From contig JBKJIG010000031.1 in NCBI GenBank assembly GCA_046598415.1, forward strand, positions 86,520-150,519: 64,000 bases of DNA. Reading direction: 5' to 3'. The stretch is from VFJZ01 sp046598415 (lineage in GTDB: Bacteria; Actinomycetota; Thermoleophilia; Gaiellales; F1-60-MAGs149). The notes beneath the pieces were generated by a model. It had not been told where the DNA came from and searched no databases. It worked only from the letters and a program-made list of their open reading frames with translations. A program made the translations under genes and the position numbers. This document shows positions 50,937 to 60,134 of the stretch, piece by piece (the first letter of the stretch is position 1; each line of letters starts with the position of its first letter).

Positions 50937-51478
50937 GGGGAGTTCCCTTCCTAGACGGGGAGATCTGCCCTTGGACGGAACCGCGGGCCGAGCTGGATAA
51001 TGTCTACTGAAACCTGCTGATTCATCCCTCTGTCGGGTGAAGTTGAAGGACTCCCTCGTGGCTCAGGTCAGTCGCGGATTCGGCATGACTTCTTGAGCTT
51101 GGCGGCCGAACTGTCGCCGGCGTGCAAGTCTCTCAGACCCGGCTCCACCACGAGTTGCCGCGGTTGTTGGAGAAAGCCGAAGTCGCTGCGATCGAGCGTG
51201 CCCGGCAAGCCGCCATCCCAACCAAGGCGCGTCCCCGAACCCGGGCGACCGAAGATTCTCGGCGTGCCACCTCCGCGCGAATTCGTGCGCCATTCGTGCC
51301 GGGGTCAGACCCCGAAAACACGAGAAATGGGGTCTGACCCCAACATGGAAGGCGCGCGGGAGGCGCGCGAATCGCGCGACTGGCCGGGCCCGGTTGCGTT
51401 TCGGCACAGTGCGGCGCAGTTCGGGCACGCGCGGACGTGGTTCGATGGCGAGGCGATCGACGGACGGCGCGCACCACG
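50937..51478. other. 542-bp gap without a supported gene
   Basis: No convincing coding sequence is seen. The candidate promoter of the small ORF is near 50990-51050, and repeat copy 3 occupies about 51270-51400. A short open stretch near 51122-51240 (QVSQTRLHHELPRLLEKAEV) has helical character but no ribosome binding site and runs into the repeat; it is not called. Confidence 0.6.
51270..51405. repeat. Dispersed repeat, copy 3: paired GGGGTC-N-GACCCC palindromes, inverted
   Basis: GGGGTCAGACCCC at 51301-51313 and GGGGTCTGACCCC at 51329-51341, 15 nt apart. The flank CATGGAAGGCGCGCGGGAGG reads as the reverse complement of the left flank of copy 1 (CCTCCCGCGCGCCTTCCATG), so this copy is in the opposite orientation. 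Confidence 0.88.
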
Positions 51479-52138
51479 TCAGTCGCGCTGGTCGGCCAGG
51501 CCGTTCTCGTAGGCGAAGACCACCGCCTGCACGCGATCGCGCAGGCCGAGCTTCGCAAGCACGTGCGAGACGTGGGTCTTGATGGTGCCCTCGCCGAGAT
51601 AGAGGTGCGCTGCCAGCTCGGCGTTGCTCATGCCCGTCGCGAGCAGGCGCAGCACCTCGACCTCGCGCTCGGTGAGCCGCTCGATGCTGGACGCATCGCG
51701 CGGCCTCGCCGGCCGCCGGGAGTACTCCTCGATCACGCGCCGCGTCACGGACGGCGCCAGCAGCGCATCGCCGGCGGCGACCACGCGGACGGCGTGCATG
51801 AGATCCTCCGGCCGCGCGTTCTTGAGCAGGAAGCCGCTCGCGCCGGCCCGGAGCGCCTCGAACACGTAGTCGTCCTGCTCGAACGTCGTGAGGATGACGA
51901 CGCGGCTGCGCACGGCGGGGTCGCGGCCCAGCTGGCGCGTCGCCTCGAGCCCGTCCATCTTCGGCATCTGGACGTCCATCAGCACGACGTCGGGCTGCAG
52001 ACGCCGGGTGACCGTGATCGCCTCCTGTCCGTCGCCGGCCTCGCCGACCACCTCGACGTCGTCCTCAGCTTCGAGGATCAGCCGGAAGCCGCCGCGCACC
52101 ATCGCCTGGTCGTCGGCCAGCACCACGCGGATGCTCAC
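51479..52138 (-). CDS. NarL/LuxR-family response regulator
   Basis: A 219-aa regulator. The receiver has VVLADDQAMVRGG and phospho-Asp in VVLMDVQMPKMDG, with the conserved Lys in GFLLKNARPEDL. The LuxR HTH is LTEREVEVLRLLATGMSNAE through GTIKTHVSHVLAKLGL. It is phosphorylated by the kinase encoded directly upstream (GTGA overlap) and binds DNA. It probably controls the divergent ABC-2 exporter operon. The start is GTG 52138; a longer frame upstream lies within the kinase gene. Confidence 0.95.
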   Translation of the reverse strand: MSIRVVLADDQAMVRGGFRLILEAEDDVEVVGEAGDGQEAITVTRRLQPDVVLMDVQMPKMDGLEATRQLGRDPAVRSRVVILTTFEQDDYVFEALRAGASGFLLKNARPEDLMHAVRVVAAGDALLAPSVTRRVIEEYSRRPARPRDASSIERLTEREVEVLRLLATGMSNAELAAHLYLGEGTIKTHVSHVLAKLGLRDRVQAVVFAYENGLADQRD

Positions 52139-53385
52139 GCCCCGCCGCCGTTCAGCGGGAAGCTCGCGTGCACGACGAAGCCGCCGGCCGGATCGGGGCC
52201 CGCGCGCAGGTGCCCACCGTGCAGACGCACGCGCTCGCGCATGCCGATCAGCCCGTGGCCGCTGCCGCCCGCCGCGCCGCCGCCGCGGCCGTCGTCCGCC
52301 ACCTCGATCTCGAGCGTCGTCGCCCGGTACGCGACGCGCACCCTCGCGGCCGTGCCGCCGGAGTGCTTGAGCGCGTTGGTGAGCGCCTCCTGGACGACGC
52401 GGTACACCGACAGCTCGAGCGTGCCGGGCAGCGGCCGCGGGTCGCCCTGGACGGTCAGGTCGACCGTCAGCTCGCCCTGCGTCGCCTGTGCGATCAGCTC
52501 GGGCAGCTGCGCGAGATCGGGCTGCGGCGCCAGCGCGTCGTCCTGACCCTCGCGCCGCAGGAAGCCGAGCAGGCGGTGCAGCTCGACGACGGCCTGCCGG
52601 CTCGACGCCTCGATCGAGCTGAGCGCCTCCTCCGCCTGGTCGGGCCGCCGCGCCATCACCCGACGCGCCGCGCCGGCCTGCACGCCCATCACGCTGACGT
52701 GGTGCGCGACGACGTCGTGCAGCTCGCGCGCGATGCGCACGCGCTCCTCGAGCACGGCCCGGCGCGCGTTGTCCTCTCGTTCGCGCCGCAGCTCGACGGT
52801 CTGCTCGGCCAGCTCGCGGCTCCGGTCGCGCAGCGAGCGGACAGCCAGCCCGAGCAGCACCGGGAGCAGGATGAAGACGACGTTGTACGCCAGCAGGAAG
52901 CCCGCGTTGAGCGGCAGGTCGGAGTACACGCCGCCGCCCACGAAGAAGAGCTCGCGCACCACCTCCCCGCAGAGGACGACGACGACCGCCGTCACCGCCG
53001 GCAGCGTCGCCCGCGAGCGGACGCGGTAGGCGACGGCGCTGTACAGCGCGAGCCAGCAGGCCCACACCGTCACGGTGCCCTCCCACGGCAGGAGGGGCAC
53101 GTCGGGGCTGACCGCGATGCGTCCGATCACGAACGCGCCGATGACCACCACGGCGACGGTCACCGGGTAGCGGCGGCGCAGCGCCAGCGGCAGCGTCACC
53201 GCCAGGAGTGCGACGATGATCGGGGGCTTCGCCGGGTCCTCGAACGCGGGGTCCTGCCGCAGTAGCTCGATCGTCGCGTACAGCGACGCCAGGGCGGTCG
53301 CGGCGAACACGACCGCGATGGCGCAATCGACCGCGGTGAGATTCCGCCCCACCCAGGCCATCACCCGCCGTGCCCGCGCCCGCAT
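52135..53385 (-). CDS. DesK-type sensor histidine kinase
   Basis: A 416-aa kinase. About five TM helices (residues 10-165) are followed by a coiled segment (RSRELAEQTVELRREREDNA), the HisKA_3 H-box ARELHDVVAHHVSVM, and a HATPase with DDGRGGG and GLIGMRERV. The sensed signal is unknown, probably membrane-related. First gene of the two-component operon; divergent from the exporter ATPase gene at 53516 with a 130-bp gap. Confidence 0.94.
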   Translation of the reverse strand: MRARARRVMAWVGRNLTAVDCAIAVVFAATALASLYATIELLRQDPAFEDPAKPPIIVALLAVTLPLALRRRYPVTVAVVVIGAFVIGRIAVSPDVPLLPWEGTVTVWACWLALYSAVAYRVRSRATLPAVTAVVVVLCGEVVRELFFVGGGVYSDLPLNAGFLLAYNVVFILLPVLLGLAVRSLRDRSRELAEQTVELRREREDNARRAVLEERVRIARELHDVVAHHVSVMGVQAGAARRVMARRPDQAEEALSSIEASSRQAVVELHRLLGFLRREGQDDALAPQPDLAQLPELIAQATQGELTVDLTVQGDPRPLPGTLELSVYRVVQEALTNALKHSGGTAARVRVAYRATTLEIEVADDGRGGGAAGGSGHGLIGMRERVRLHGGHLRAGPDPAGGFVVHASFPLNGGGA

Positions 53386-53515
53386 CGCTCAACCGTAGCC
53401 GACAGGGACTCCGTCGAAGGATGGACATACGGCCCATTCGCGCGCGACCATTGGCAGAGGCGAAACCATCCTACGGCCGACGAAACGCGCCAGCCGCCGC
53501 GGCACACTCGACGGC

Positions 53516-54412
53516 ATGTCGGCCATCGAGATCCACGAACTCTCCAAGCAGTACGGTGACGTCACCGCCGTCGACCGCCTCAGCTTCGTCGCACGAGAAG
53601 GTGCCGTCACCGGATTCCTCGGCCCGAACGGGGCTGGCAAGACGACGACCCTGCAGATGCTGCTCGGCCTCGTCGCACCGACCGGCGGCACCGCGACGAT
53701 CGGCGGGCGTCGCTACGGCGAGCTCGCGGCGCCCTCGCACCAGGTCGGTGCAGTGCTCGAGTCGACCGGCTTCTACCCGGGCCGCCGCGCGCGCAACCAC
53801 CTGCGCGTGCTGGCCACCGAGGCCGGCCTGCCCGCGACGCGCGTCGACGAGGTGCTCGCGCAGGTCGGCCTCACCGAGGCGGCCGCCCGGCGCGTGAAGG
53901 GTTTCTCGCTCGGCATGCGCCAGCGCCTCGGCCTGGCCGCCGCGCTGCTCGGCCGGCCGCGCGTGCTGATTCTCGACGAGCCGGCGAACGGGCTCGACCC
54001 CGAGGGCGTCCACTGGCTGCGGGGCTTCCTGCGCGCGTTCGCGGATGACGGCGGCACGGTGCTCGTCTCGAGCCACCTGCTGGCCGAGATCGCCCAGACC
54101 GCCGACGACGTCGTGATCATCGCCCGCGGCCGCCTGGTCGTGCAGTCGCCGCTGGCCGACCTGACGCGGCGCGCACGCCCCGCCGTGCGCGTCCGGACGC
54201 CGCAGCCCGAAGAGCTGCGCTCGACGCTCACCTCCCGCGGTATCGCTGCGGAGCGAGCCGGCCCGGACGCACTCGTCGCGCTCGAGACCACGCCCGAGGC
54301 GGTGGGCCTCGCAGCCGCCGGTGCCGGGGTCGTGCTGTACGAGATCAGCGCCGAGCACGTCGATCTCGAGGAGCTGTTCCTCGAGCTGACCGCGACCACG
54401 GAGGTGGCGTGA
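53516..54412 (+). CDS. ABC-2 type exporter ATPase
   Basis: A 298-aa ATPase of the CcmA/DrrA type. Walker A GPNGAGKTT, the signature FSLGMRQRLGLAAALLG, Walker B VLILDEPANGLDP and the H-loop SSHLL are visible, with a C-terminal DUF4162-like tail (TSRGIAAERAGPDALVALE). It drives the membrane protein encoded next (4-bp overlap). Divergent location beside a DesK/NarL pair suggests drug or lipid-stress-induced export. Confidence 0.94.
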   Translation: MSAIEIHELSKQYGDVTAVDRLSFVAREGAVTGFLGPNGAGKTTTLQMLLGLVAPTGGTATIGGRRYGELAAPSHQVGAVLESTGFYPGRRARNHLRVLATEAGLPATRVDEVLAQVGLTEAAARRVKGFSLGMRQRLGLAAALLGRPRVLILDEPANGLDPEGVHWLRGFLRAFADDGGTVLVSSHLLAEIAQTADDVVIIARGRLVVQSPLADLTRRARPAVRVRTPQPEELRSTLTSRGIAAERAGPDALVALETTPEAVGLAAAGAGVVLYEISAEHVDLEELFLELTATTEVA

Positions 54413-55149
54413 TGCGAGACCTCGTTCGCGCGGAGCTGCTGAAGCTGCGCACCACCCGGATGTTCTGGGGCAACGTCGCGGCCGCGCTGGCGTTCGTGCC
54501 CCTCAGCCTCGCGCTCGCCGTCACCGGCGGCACCGACCCGCTCGACAGCGCCGACGGCGTCCGCCACGCGATGTCGGCCGCGTCGTCCGGAGCCGTGCTG
54601 CTGCTGGTGATCGGCATCCTCGGCATGGCCGGCGAGTTCCGCCACGGAACGGCGACGGCGACGTTCCTGATCAGCCCGGACCGCCGCCGCGTCGTCGCTG
54701 CCAAGCTCGTCGCCGCGGCTCTCGTGGGCGCGTGCGTCGCCGTTGCGGCTGCAGCCCTGACGCTCGCGATCGGGCTGCCCTGGCTGTCCGCCGAGGACGT
54801 CTCGCCGACGGCCTACACCGCCGACATCGTGGCGGCCCTGCTGGGCTCCTTCGCCGCAACGGTGCTTGCAGCCGTCGTCGGCGTCGGGTTCGGCGCGCTG
54901 GTGCGCAACCAGACCGCAGCGATCACCATCGCCCTGGTCTGGACGCAGGTCGTCGAGGGCGTGCTCGTCGGCTTCGTCCCCGAGGTTGGCAAGTGGTTCC
55001 CCGGCGGCGCCGCGAGCGCCCTGTCCGGCGTGTCGACTCCGAACGGCGGGCTGCTCCCGATCGGAGCCGCCGCAGTGCTGCTCACCCTCTACGGCCTCGC
55101 GTTCGCGGCAGCCGGCGCATCCACCCTCGTTCGGCGGGACATCGGATGA
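54409..55149 (+). CDS. ABC-2 type exporter permease
   Basis: A 246-aa membrane protein with six TM helices, starting MRDLVRAELLKLRTTRMFWG, the hallmark of ABC-2 permeases. GEFRHGTATATFLISPDRR is the conserved first cytoplasmic loop. It forms the export channel with the preceding ATPase. Its stop overlaps the next gene (ATGA). Confidence 0.92.
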   Translation: MMRDLVRAELLKLRTTRMFWGNVAAALAFVPLSLALAVTGGTDPLDSADGVRHAMSAASSGAVLLLVIGILGMAGEFRHGTATATFLISPDRRRVVAAKLVAAALVGACVAVAAAALTLAIGLPWLSAEDVSPTAYTADIVAALLGSFAATVLAAVVGVGFGALVRNQTAAITIALVWTQVVEGVLVGFVPEVGKWFPGGAASALSGVSTPNGGLLPIGAAAVLLTLYGLAFAAAGASTLVRRDIG

Positions 55150-55658
55150 GCGAGCACAATTCCCCCATCGCCGATCTCGAGCTGACCCGCACCCAGCACG
55201 ACCGCAAGCTCTACGCGCTCGGCGACGTCGGCACGCTGCGCCTCGCCGGCTTCCTCTCGCAGAGGGCGACCGCCGAGGCCGGCGGCCGCACCTGGGAGCT
55301 GGCCAGTACGGGCTTCTGGCGCCGCATCGTCCGCGCCACCGACGAGGGCGGCGTCGTGGTCGGCGAGTTCGAGCCGCGCGGCGGCTTCCGTCGCGGCGGC
55401 ACCCTGCGCTGGGGCGGCCGGGACTTCTCGCTCCGGCCGGCCTCGAGCTGGCGCGAGCGGTACGCGCTGGTCGCCGGCGAGCTCGAGCTGGCCCTGCTCG
55501 ACGGCAAGGGCTGGGGTAAGCGGCCCGTGGCCGTGACGGTCGACGACCTGGCGCTGGTCGAGCCGGGCCTGCTGCTGTTCGCGACGTTCGTCGTGCGCGG
55601 CTTGGCGGAGGACGCGAGCTCGGCCGGATCCAGCGGGGTGGTGGCGGCCACCGGCTGA
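55146..55658 (+). CDS. Hypothetical protein, third gene of exporter operon
   Basis: A 170-aa soluble protein, no family recognised. It is beta-rich, with alternating segments such as RTWELASTGFWRRIV, GVVVGEFEPRGGFRRGGTLR, WGGRDFSLRPASSWRERYAL and LELALLDGKGWGKRPVAV. This pattern recalls tubby/LURP-one-like beta barrels that touch membranes or lipids, which is only a structural impression. ATG overlaps the permease stop by 4 bp, so its product may work with or be regulated alongside the exporter. Confidence 0.78.
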   Translation: MSEHNSPIADLELTRTQHDRKLYALGDVGTLRLAGFLSQRATAEAGGRTWELASTGFWRRIVRATDEGGVVVGEFEPRGGFRRGGTLRWGGRDFSLRPASSWRERYALVAGELELALLDGKGWGKRPVAVTVDDLALVEPGLLLFATFVVRGLAEDASSAGSSGVVAATG

Positions 55659-55732
55659 CGGCTCACGCACGAGCTGTCGATTTCGGCGGCACGCGTTTGT
55701 CGTATGAGCGACCATCCCGCAAGGAGGACGCC

Positions 55733-56092
55733 ATGAAGTACGTGATGCTGATCCATCAGGGGACCACCCCGACACCGCGGAACCCCGAGGCGTGGGCCAC
55801 GCTCTCGCCCGACGAGCAGAACGCCGTCTACGCCGCCTACCAGGCGCTCAACGAGACCCCCGGCGTCACGCCCGGCCTCGCGCTGACGGCGCCGGAGACG
55901 GCCACCACGGTGCGCGTGCAGGACGGCAGGACGCTCACCACCGACGGGCCCTTCGTCGACACGAAGGAGGCGCTCGGCGGCTACTTCATCTTCGAGGCGG
56001 ACGACCTCGACGCCGCGATCGAGCTGGCGGCGAAGGTTCCGGCGGCCCGGCTGGGCGGCGCGATCGAGGTGCGTCCCACCGAGCAGTGGTAG
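55733..56092 (+). CDS. YCII/DGPF-family protein
   Basis: A 119-aa YCII-fold protein beginning MKYVMLIHQG and containing the namesake motif TTDGPFVDTKEALGGYF-like sequence, with EVRPTEQW at the end. Proteins of this type accompany ECF42 sigma factors in actinobacteria and other phyla; the molecular role is not settled. A strong AAGGAGG ribosome binding site fixes the start at 55733. The sigma factor gene begins within its last codons (7-bp overlap). Confidence 0.93.
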   Translation: MKYVMLIHQGTTPTPRNPEAWATLSPDEQNAVYAAYQALNETPGVTPGLALTAPETATTVRVQDGRTLTTDGPFVDTKEALGGYFIFEADDLDAAIELAAKVPAARLGGAIEVRPTEQW

Positions 56093-57258
56093 ATCCGCTC
56101 GAGCAGGTCTTCCGCGACCAGTGGGGGCGGGTCCTCGCTGCCCTGATCGGCTTCCTCGGCGACTTCGAGCTCGCCGAGGAAGCCACCCAGGAGGCGTTCG
56201 CGATCGCCGCCGAGCGCTGGCCGTGCGACGGGATGCCCGACAACCCGGGCGCGTGGCTGACGACGACCGCCCGCAACCGGGCCATCAACCGCATCCACCG
56301 CGACCGCGCGCTACTGCAGAAGACCCGCCTGCTCGACGTGCCGCAGACCGTGGAGGAGACGGTGGACGAGACGACATTCCCCGACGAGCGGCTGGAGCTG
56401 ATCTTCACCTGCTGCCACCCGGCGCTCGCCACGGAGGCGCAGGTGGCCCTGACGCTGCGGACGCTGGGCGGCCTGACGACCACCGAGATCGCCCGCGCGT
56501 TCCTGGTGCCCGAGGCGACCATGGCCCAGCGGCTGGTGCGCGCCAAGCACAAGATCCGCACGGCCGGCATCCCGTTCCGGGTGCCGCCCGCACATCTGCT
56601 GCCCGACCGGCTGGCGGCGGTGCTGGCGGTCGTCTATCTGATCTTCAACGAGGGGTACGCGGGCCGCACCGACCTGGCGGCCGAGGCGCTGCGGCTGGGC
56701 CGGTCGCTGGCCGCGCTGATGCCCGACGAGCCGGAGGCGCAGGCCCTGGTGGCGCTGATGCTGCTGCACGACTCGCGCCGTGACGCGCGGTTCGTCGACG
56801 GCGAGCGGGTGCTGCTCGACGACCAGGACCGGGCGCGGTGGGACGAGGCGAAGATCGCCGAGGGGCGCGCCACGCTCGACCGCGCGCTCGCCCAGCACGG
56901 CCGCGGCCCGTACGTCGTGCAGGCGGCGATCGCGTCGCTGCACGCCGACGACCCGCACGACTGGCACGAGATCGCGTTGCTGTACGCGGAGCTCGGGCGC
57001 CTCACCGGCTCGCCGGTGGTGGAGCTGAACCGCGCCGTCGCGGTGGCCGAGGCGGAGGGCCCGGAGGCGGGCCTCGCGATCATCGACGGCCTCGCGCTCG
57101 ACGACTACCGCTACCTGCACTCGACGCGCGGCGAGCTGCTGCGCCGGCTCGACCGGCCGGACGAGGCGCGAGGCGCGTATCGTCGCGCGCTGGAGCTGAC
57201 CGAGGACGCCGCCGACCGGCGCCTGCTGGAGCGGCGGCTGGCCGAGCTCGGCAGCTAG
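56086..57258 (+). CDS. ECF42-type sigma factor with C-terminal TPR-like domain
   Basis: A 390-aa sigma factor. Region 2 is at about 8-75 (FELAEEATQEAFAIA, WLTTTARNRAINRI). Region 4 is at about 110-165 (LGGLTTTEIARAFLVPEATM). A 200-residue C-terminal extension has helical repeats (LDRALAQHGRGPYVVQAAIA, AELGRLTGSPVVELNRAVA). This architecture and the DGPF partner define ECF42. No anti-sigma gene is adjacent; the extension is thought to be needed for activity. The GTG at 56086 overlaps the YCII stop. A bidirectional hairpin follows. Confidence 0.93.
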   Translation: MVDPLEQVFRDQWGRVLAALIGFLGDFELAEEATQEAFAIAAERWPCDGMPDNPGAWLTTTARNRAINRIHRDRALLQKTRLLDVPQTVEETVDETTFPDERLELIFTCCHPALATEAQVALTLRTLGGLTTTEIARAFLVPEATMAQRLVRAKHKIRTAGIPFRVPPAHLLPDRLAAVLAVVYLIFNEGYAGRTDLAAEALRLGRSLAALMPDEPEAQALVALMLLHDSRRDARFVDGERVLLDDQDRARWDEAKIAEGRATLDRALAQHGRGPYVVQAAIASLHADDPHDWHEIALLYAELGRLTGSPVVELNRAVAVAEAEGPEAGLAIIDGLALDDYRYLHSTRGELLRRLDRPDEARGAYRRALELTEDAADRRLLERRLAELGS

Positions 57259-57268
57259 ACCCCGTGCT

Positions 57269-57301
57269 GCGGGTCGCGCGCCGGTCAGGCACGCGACCCG
57301 C
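57269..57301. terminator. Bidirectional hairpin terminator
   Basis: Perfect 10-bp arms GCGGGTCGCG (57269-57278) and CGCGACCCGC (57292-57301) around a 13-nt loop, in the 55-bp gap between the convergent ECF42 gene and the membrane protein gene at 57314. Confidence 0.65.
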
Positions 57302-57313
57302 GCTCGGGGGGAG

Positions 57314-57970
57314 CTACGAGAGCGCCGGACTCACCATCCGGCCGGCGCGCGCCGTCGCGGTCTGGCGGCGGAACATGACGATCCCCGTGCCGATCAGCCA
57401 GAGCGGCAGGACGAAGAAGCTGATGAAGCCGACCGGGCTGATCGCGACGACGCCGAGGATCACCGACAGCCAGCCGTGCGGCCGCGGCAACGTTGCGGTC
57501 CGCAGCCCGCCGAGGCCGGCTGCGAGCAGCAGGGCCGCCGCCGGTGCGCCCCACGGCAGCCACGAGTACTGGCCGGCGGCATGGAGCGTCTGCGCGATGT
57601 CGGCGTGCCCATTGTCCGCCGCGCTGCTGGCCGCCACGTCGATCGAGCTCATCAGCAGGATCGCGAACGCCACCAGCGGCGCCGCGCCGGCGACGACGGT
57701 CGAGTAGGTGGACTCCTCGGCCTCGCCCGAGCGCAGCAGACCGCGCAGGCTGGCGGTGAAGAAGAGCAGGAACAGGGCGAACAGCGGCGCGCAGACGAGG
57801 CTGGCGAGGAGGGTGACGGTCTGGTGGCTGCCGTACCAGGCGACGATCGCCTGCGCCGTCGGATCGTCCCCGCCGAGCTCGTCGCGGGTGAGCAGGATCC
57901 CGGCCGCGAGGGCGATGCCGGCCAGCGTGCCGGTGAGCGGGAGATAGCGCTGGAACCGATCGTGTTGCAT
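57314..57970 (-). CDS. Hypothetical six-TM membrane protein
   Basis: A 218-aa membrane protein with about six TM helices (TLAGIALAAGILLTRDELGG, LVCAPLFALFLLFFTASLRG, LVAFAILLMSSIDVAASSAA, ALLLAAGLGGLRTAT, LSVILGVVAISPVGFISFFV). The extracytoplasmic loop between helices 1 and 2 has DPTAQAIVAWYGSHQ. It belongs to a family of uncharacterised actinobacterial membrane proteins; function unknown. A GGAGGAG ribosome binding site precedes ATG 57970. It is divergent from the kinase gene at 58128, whose system might control it. Confidence 0.8.
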   Translation of the reverse strand: MQHDRFQRYLPLTGTLAGIALAAGILLTRDELGGDDPTAQAIVAWYGSHQTVTLLASLVCAPLFALFLLFFTASLRGLLRSGEAEESTYSTVVAGAAPLVAFAILLMSSIDVAASSAADNGHADIAQTLHAAGQYSWLPWGAPAAALLLAAGLGGLRTATLPRPHGWLSVILGVVAISPVGFISFFVLPLWLIGTGIVMFRRQTATARAGRMVSPALS

Positions 57971-58127
57971 GGTCGTGCTCCTCCTGGGGGGAAGTCGCCG
58001 GTCAGGCGATGCCCGCAATCGTGGAGAGGGGCCCGTCCCGCCCACAAGGGCGGCGTTCCCGACCGCACCGGGAAATCGCCGGGACGGGAGTGCGCGCCGG
58101 AGCCGCGGGCGTCAAGATGGAGGCGAC

Positions 58128-60134
58128 GTGAGCCACGCCCCGGCGAAACCGATGCAGATCACGGCCACGCTGCTGGCGGTGTTCCCTGCGGCGGCGCTGC
58201 TCGCCGCGCTGCTGCTCGTCCCGCTCCGAGGCGATTCCGTCGCGGCCGCCGGTGGCGTGTTCGCTGTCGTCGCGATCCCCGCGGCCATGGGCTGGGTGAT
58301 CCAGCGCGCCCGACCGGGCAACGTGATCGGGTGGCTCCTGCTGGCGCACGCGACGCTGCTGACGCTGAGTGCCTCGATCGACATCTACGCCGAGACGTCG
58401 ATCGTCGATCACGACGGGTCACTGCCGGGGACGGCGCTGGCGGCGTACGCGTCGGCGGCCAGCTGGCCGGTCTGGTTCGCCGGTCTGACGGCGATCGCCT
58501 TCGTCTTCCCCGACGGCCGCCTGCCGTCGGCTCGCTGGCGCCGTTTCGCGTGGGGAGCGGTCGTGGCGTTCGCCGGCTTCTTCGCGATCGCGCTGTTCGA
58601 CCACGAGCGGCTCGACGGCGACTCGGCGCGGTTCAGCAACCCGCTGCCCGAGCTGCCCGCTGCGGTCATGTCCCTGCGCTTCCCGCTCAGCCTCGGCATC
58701 CTGTTCAGCCTGATCGGTGCGGCCCTGGCCATCCGGACGCGGCTCAAGCGGGCCGTCGGCACCGAGCGGCTCCAGGTGCTCTGGCTCGCCTATGCCGCGC
58801 TCGCGCTGCCGGGCGCCCTGCTGGTCTGCTGGTTCGATGCGTGGCTCAACGCTGGTGAGATCGGCGGGCTGACGCTGGCGGGGGTGGTGACCATGGCTGC
58901 CGTGGTGCCGCTCGCGATCGGGATCGGGATCCTGCGGTACCGGCTGTTCGACATCGAGCTCGCGCTCAACCGCACGCTCGTCTACGGCACCCTGTCGATC
59001 TGCGTCGCCGGGCTCTACGTCGGCGTCCTGACCGCGGCCAGCGCCGCGATCGGCAACCGGGGCGCCGCCGGCCTGCTCGCCGCGGGCCTGATCGCGGTCG
59101 TCATCCAGCCGCTGCACGCGCGGCTCCAACGACGCGTCGACCGCGTCGTGTACGGCGACCGCACGCAGCCGTACGCCGCGTTGCAGCGCCTGACCGGCAA
59201 GCTGCAGGAGACGCTCGCGCCCGCGGAGGTCGTGCGGACGGTGGTGGAGTCCGTGGCCGAGGCGCTCCGGCTGCCATACGTGGCGGTGGAGCTGGAGCGC
59301 GACGGCGCGCCGCACGCCATCGTGGCCCACGGCACGCGCGGCCGCGGTGCGATCGAGCGGCGCCAGCTGAGCTACCGCGGCGAGCCGGAGGGCACGCTCG
59401 CGGTCGAGGTGCCGGCCGGCAGCCAGCTGGTGCCGGCGGACAGCCAGCTGCTGGACGATCTCGTGCGCCACGCCGGGGTGGCGGTGCAGTCGGTGCGGCT
59501 GATGGAGGACGTCCAGCGCTCGCGCCGCGAGCTGGTGACGGCACGTGAGGAGGAACGCCGCCGCCTGCGGCGCGATCTGCACGACGGGATCGGGCCGACC
59601 CTGGCCGCGATGTCGCTGCGCCTCGAGGTGCTGCGCGATCACGTCGGCGAGCCGGCCGCGGAGATCGTCGACACCCTCAGCCGGGAGGTGCAGGAGGCGA
59701 TCGCCGATATCCGGCGCGTCGTCTACGCGCTGCGCCCGCCGGTGCTCGACGAGTACGGTCTGCTGCCGGCGCTGACGGAGCAGGCGACGCGCCTCACGAC
59801 CTCTGGCTCGGCGGTCGAGGTACACGGCCCCGATCCGATGCCGCCGCTGCCGGCGGCCGTCGAGGTGGCTGCCTACCGGATCGCACTCGAGGCGATGACC
59901 AACGCCCAGCGCCACGGCGGCGGGCAGCGCTGCACCGTCACGATCGCGCTCAACGGCGGACTCGTCGTGTCGGTCGCCGACGACGGCGCCGGGTTCGCGC
60001 CGGGCGCGCGGCGCGGCGTCGGTCTGACGTCCATGCACGAGCGGGCCGCCGAGCTCGGCGGCACGCTGGCGGTCAGCTCCGCCCCGGCGACCGGCACGAC
60101 GGTGCGGGCGACGCTGCCGATGGGGTCGTCGTGA
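58128..60134 (+). CDS. NarL-type membrane sensor histidine kinase
   Basis: A 668-aa kinase. A large N-terminal membrane domain of about eight to nine helices (10-345) includes IELALNRTLVYGTLSICVAG. A degenerate GAF-like segment (about 360-465) follows. The HisKA_3 H-box is RRDLHDGIGPTLAAMSLRLE, and HATPase has DDGAGFAPGARRGVGL. The N-terminal architecture is common in Thermoleophilia/Actinobacteria kinases and its signal is unknown. GTG 58128 lies behind TGGAGG. The next gene, its regulator, overlaps by GTGA. Confidence 0.93.
   Translation: MSHAPAKPMQITATLLAVFPAAALLAALLLVPLRGDSVAAAGGVFAVVAIPAAMGWVIQRARPGNVIGWLLLAHATLLTLSASIDIYAETSIVDHDGSLPGTALAAYASAASWPVWFAGLTAIAFVFPDGRLPSARWRRFAWGAVVAFAGFFAIALFDHERLDGDSARFSNPLPELPAAVMSLRFPLSLGILFSLIGAALAIRTRLKRAVGTERLQVLWLAYAALALPGALLVCWFDAWLNAGEIGGLTLAGVVTMAAVVPLAIGIGILRYRLFDIELALNRTLVYGTLSICVAGLYVGVLTAASAAIGNRGAAGLLAAGLIAVVIQPLHARLQRRVDRVVYGDRTQPYAALQRLTGKLQETLAPAEVVRTVVESVAEALRLPYVAVELERDGAPHAIVAHGTRGRGAIERRQLSYRGEPEGTLAVEVPAGSQLVPADSQLLDDLVRHAGVAVQSVRLMEDVQRSRRELVTAREEERRRLRRDLHDGIGPTLAAMSLRLEVLRDHVGEPAAEIVDTLSREVQEAIADIRRVVYALRPPVLDEYGLLPALTEQATRLTTSGSAVEVHGPDPMPPLPAAVEVAAYRIALEAMTNAQRHGGGQRCTVTIALNGGLVVSVADDGAGFAPGARRGVGLTSMHERAAELGGTLAVSSAPATGTTVRATLPMGSS

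Noticed and set aside
51122..51337. Short plus-strand frame QVSQTRLHHELPRLLEKAEV...
   Set aside because: No ribosome binding site and it runs through repeat copy 3; not convincing as a gene.
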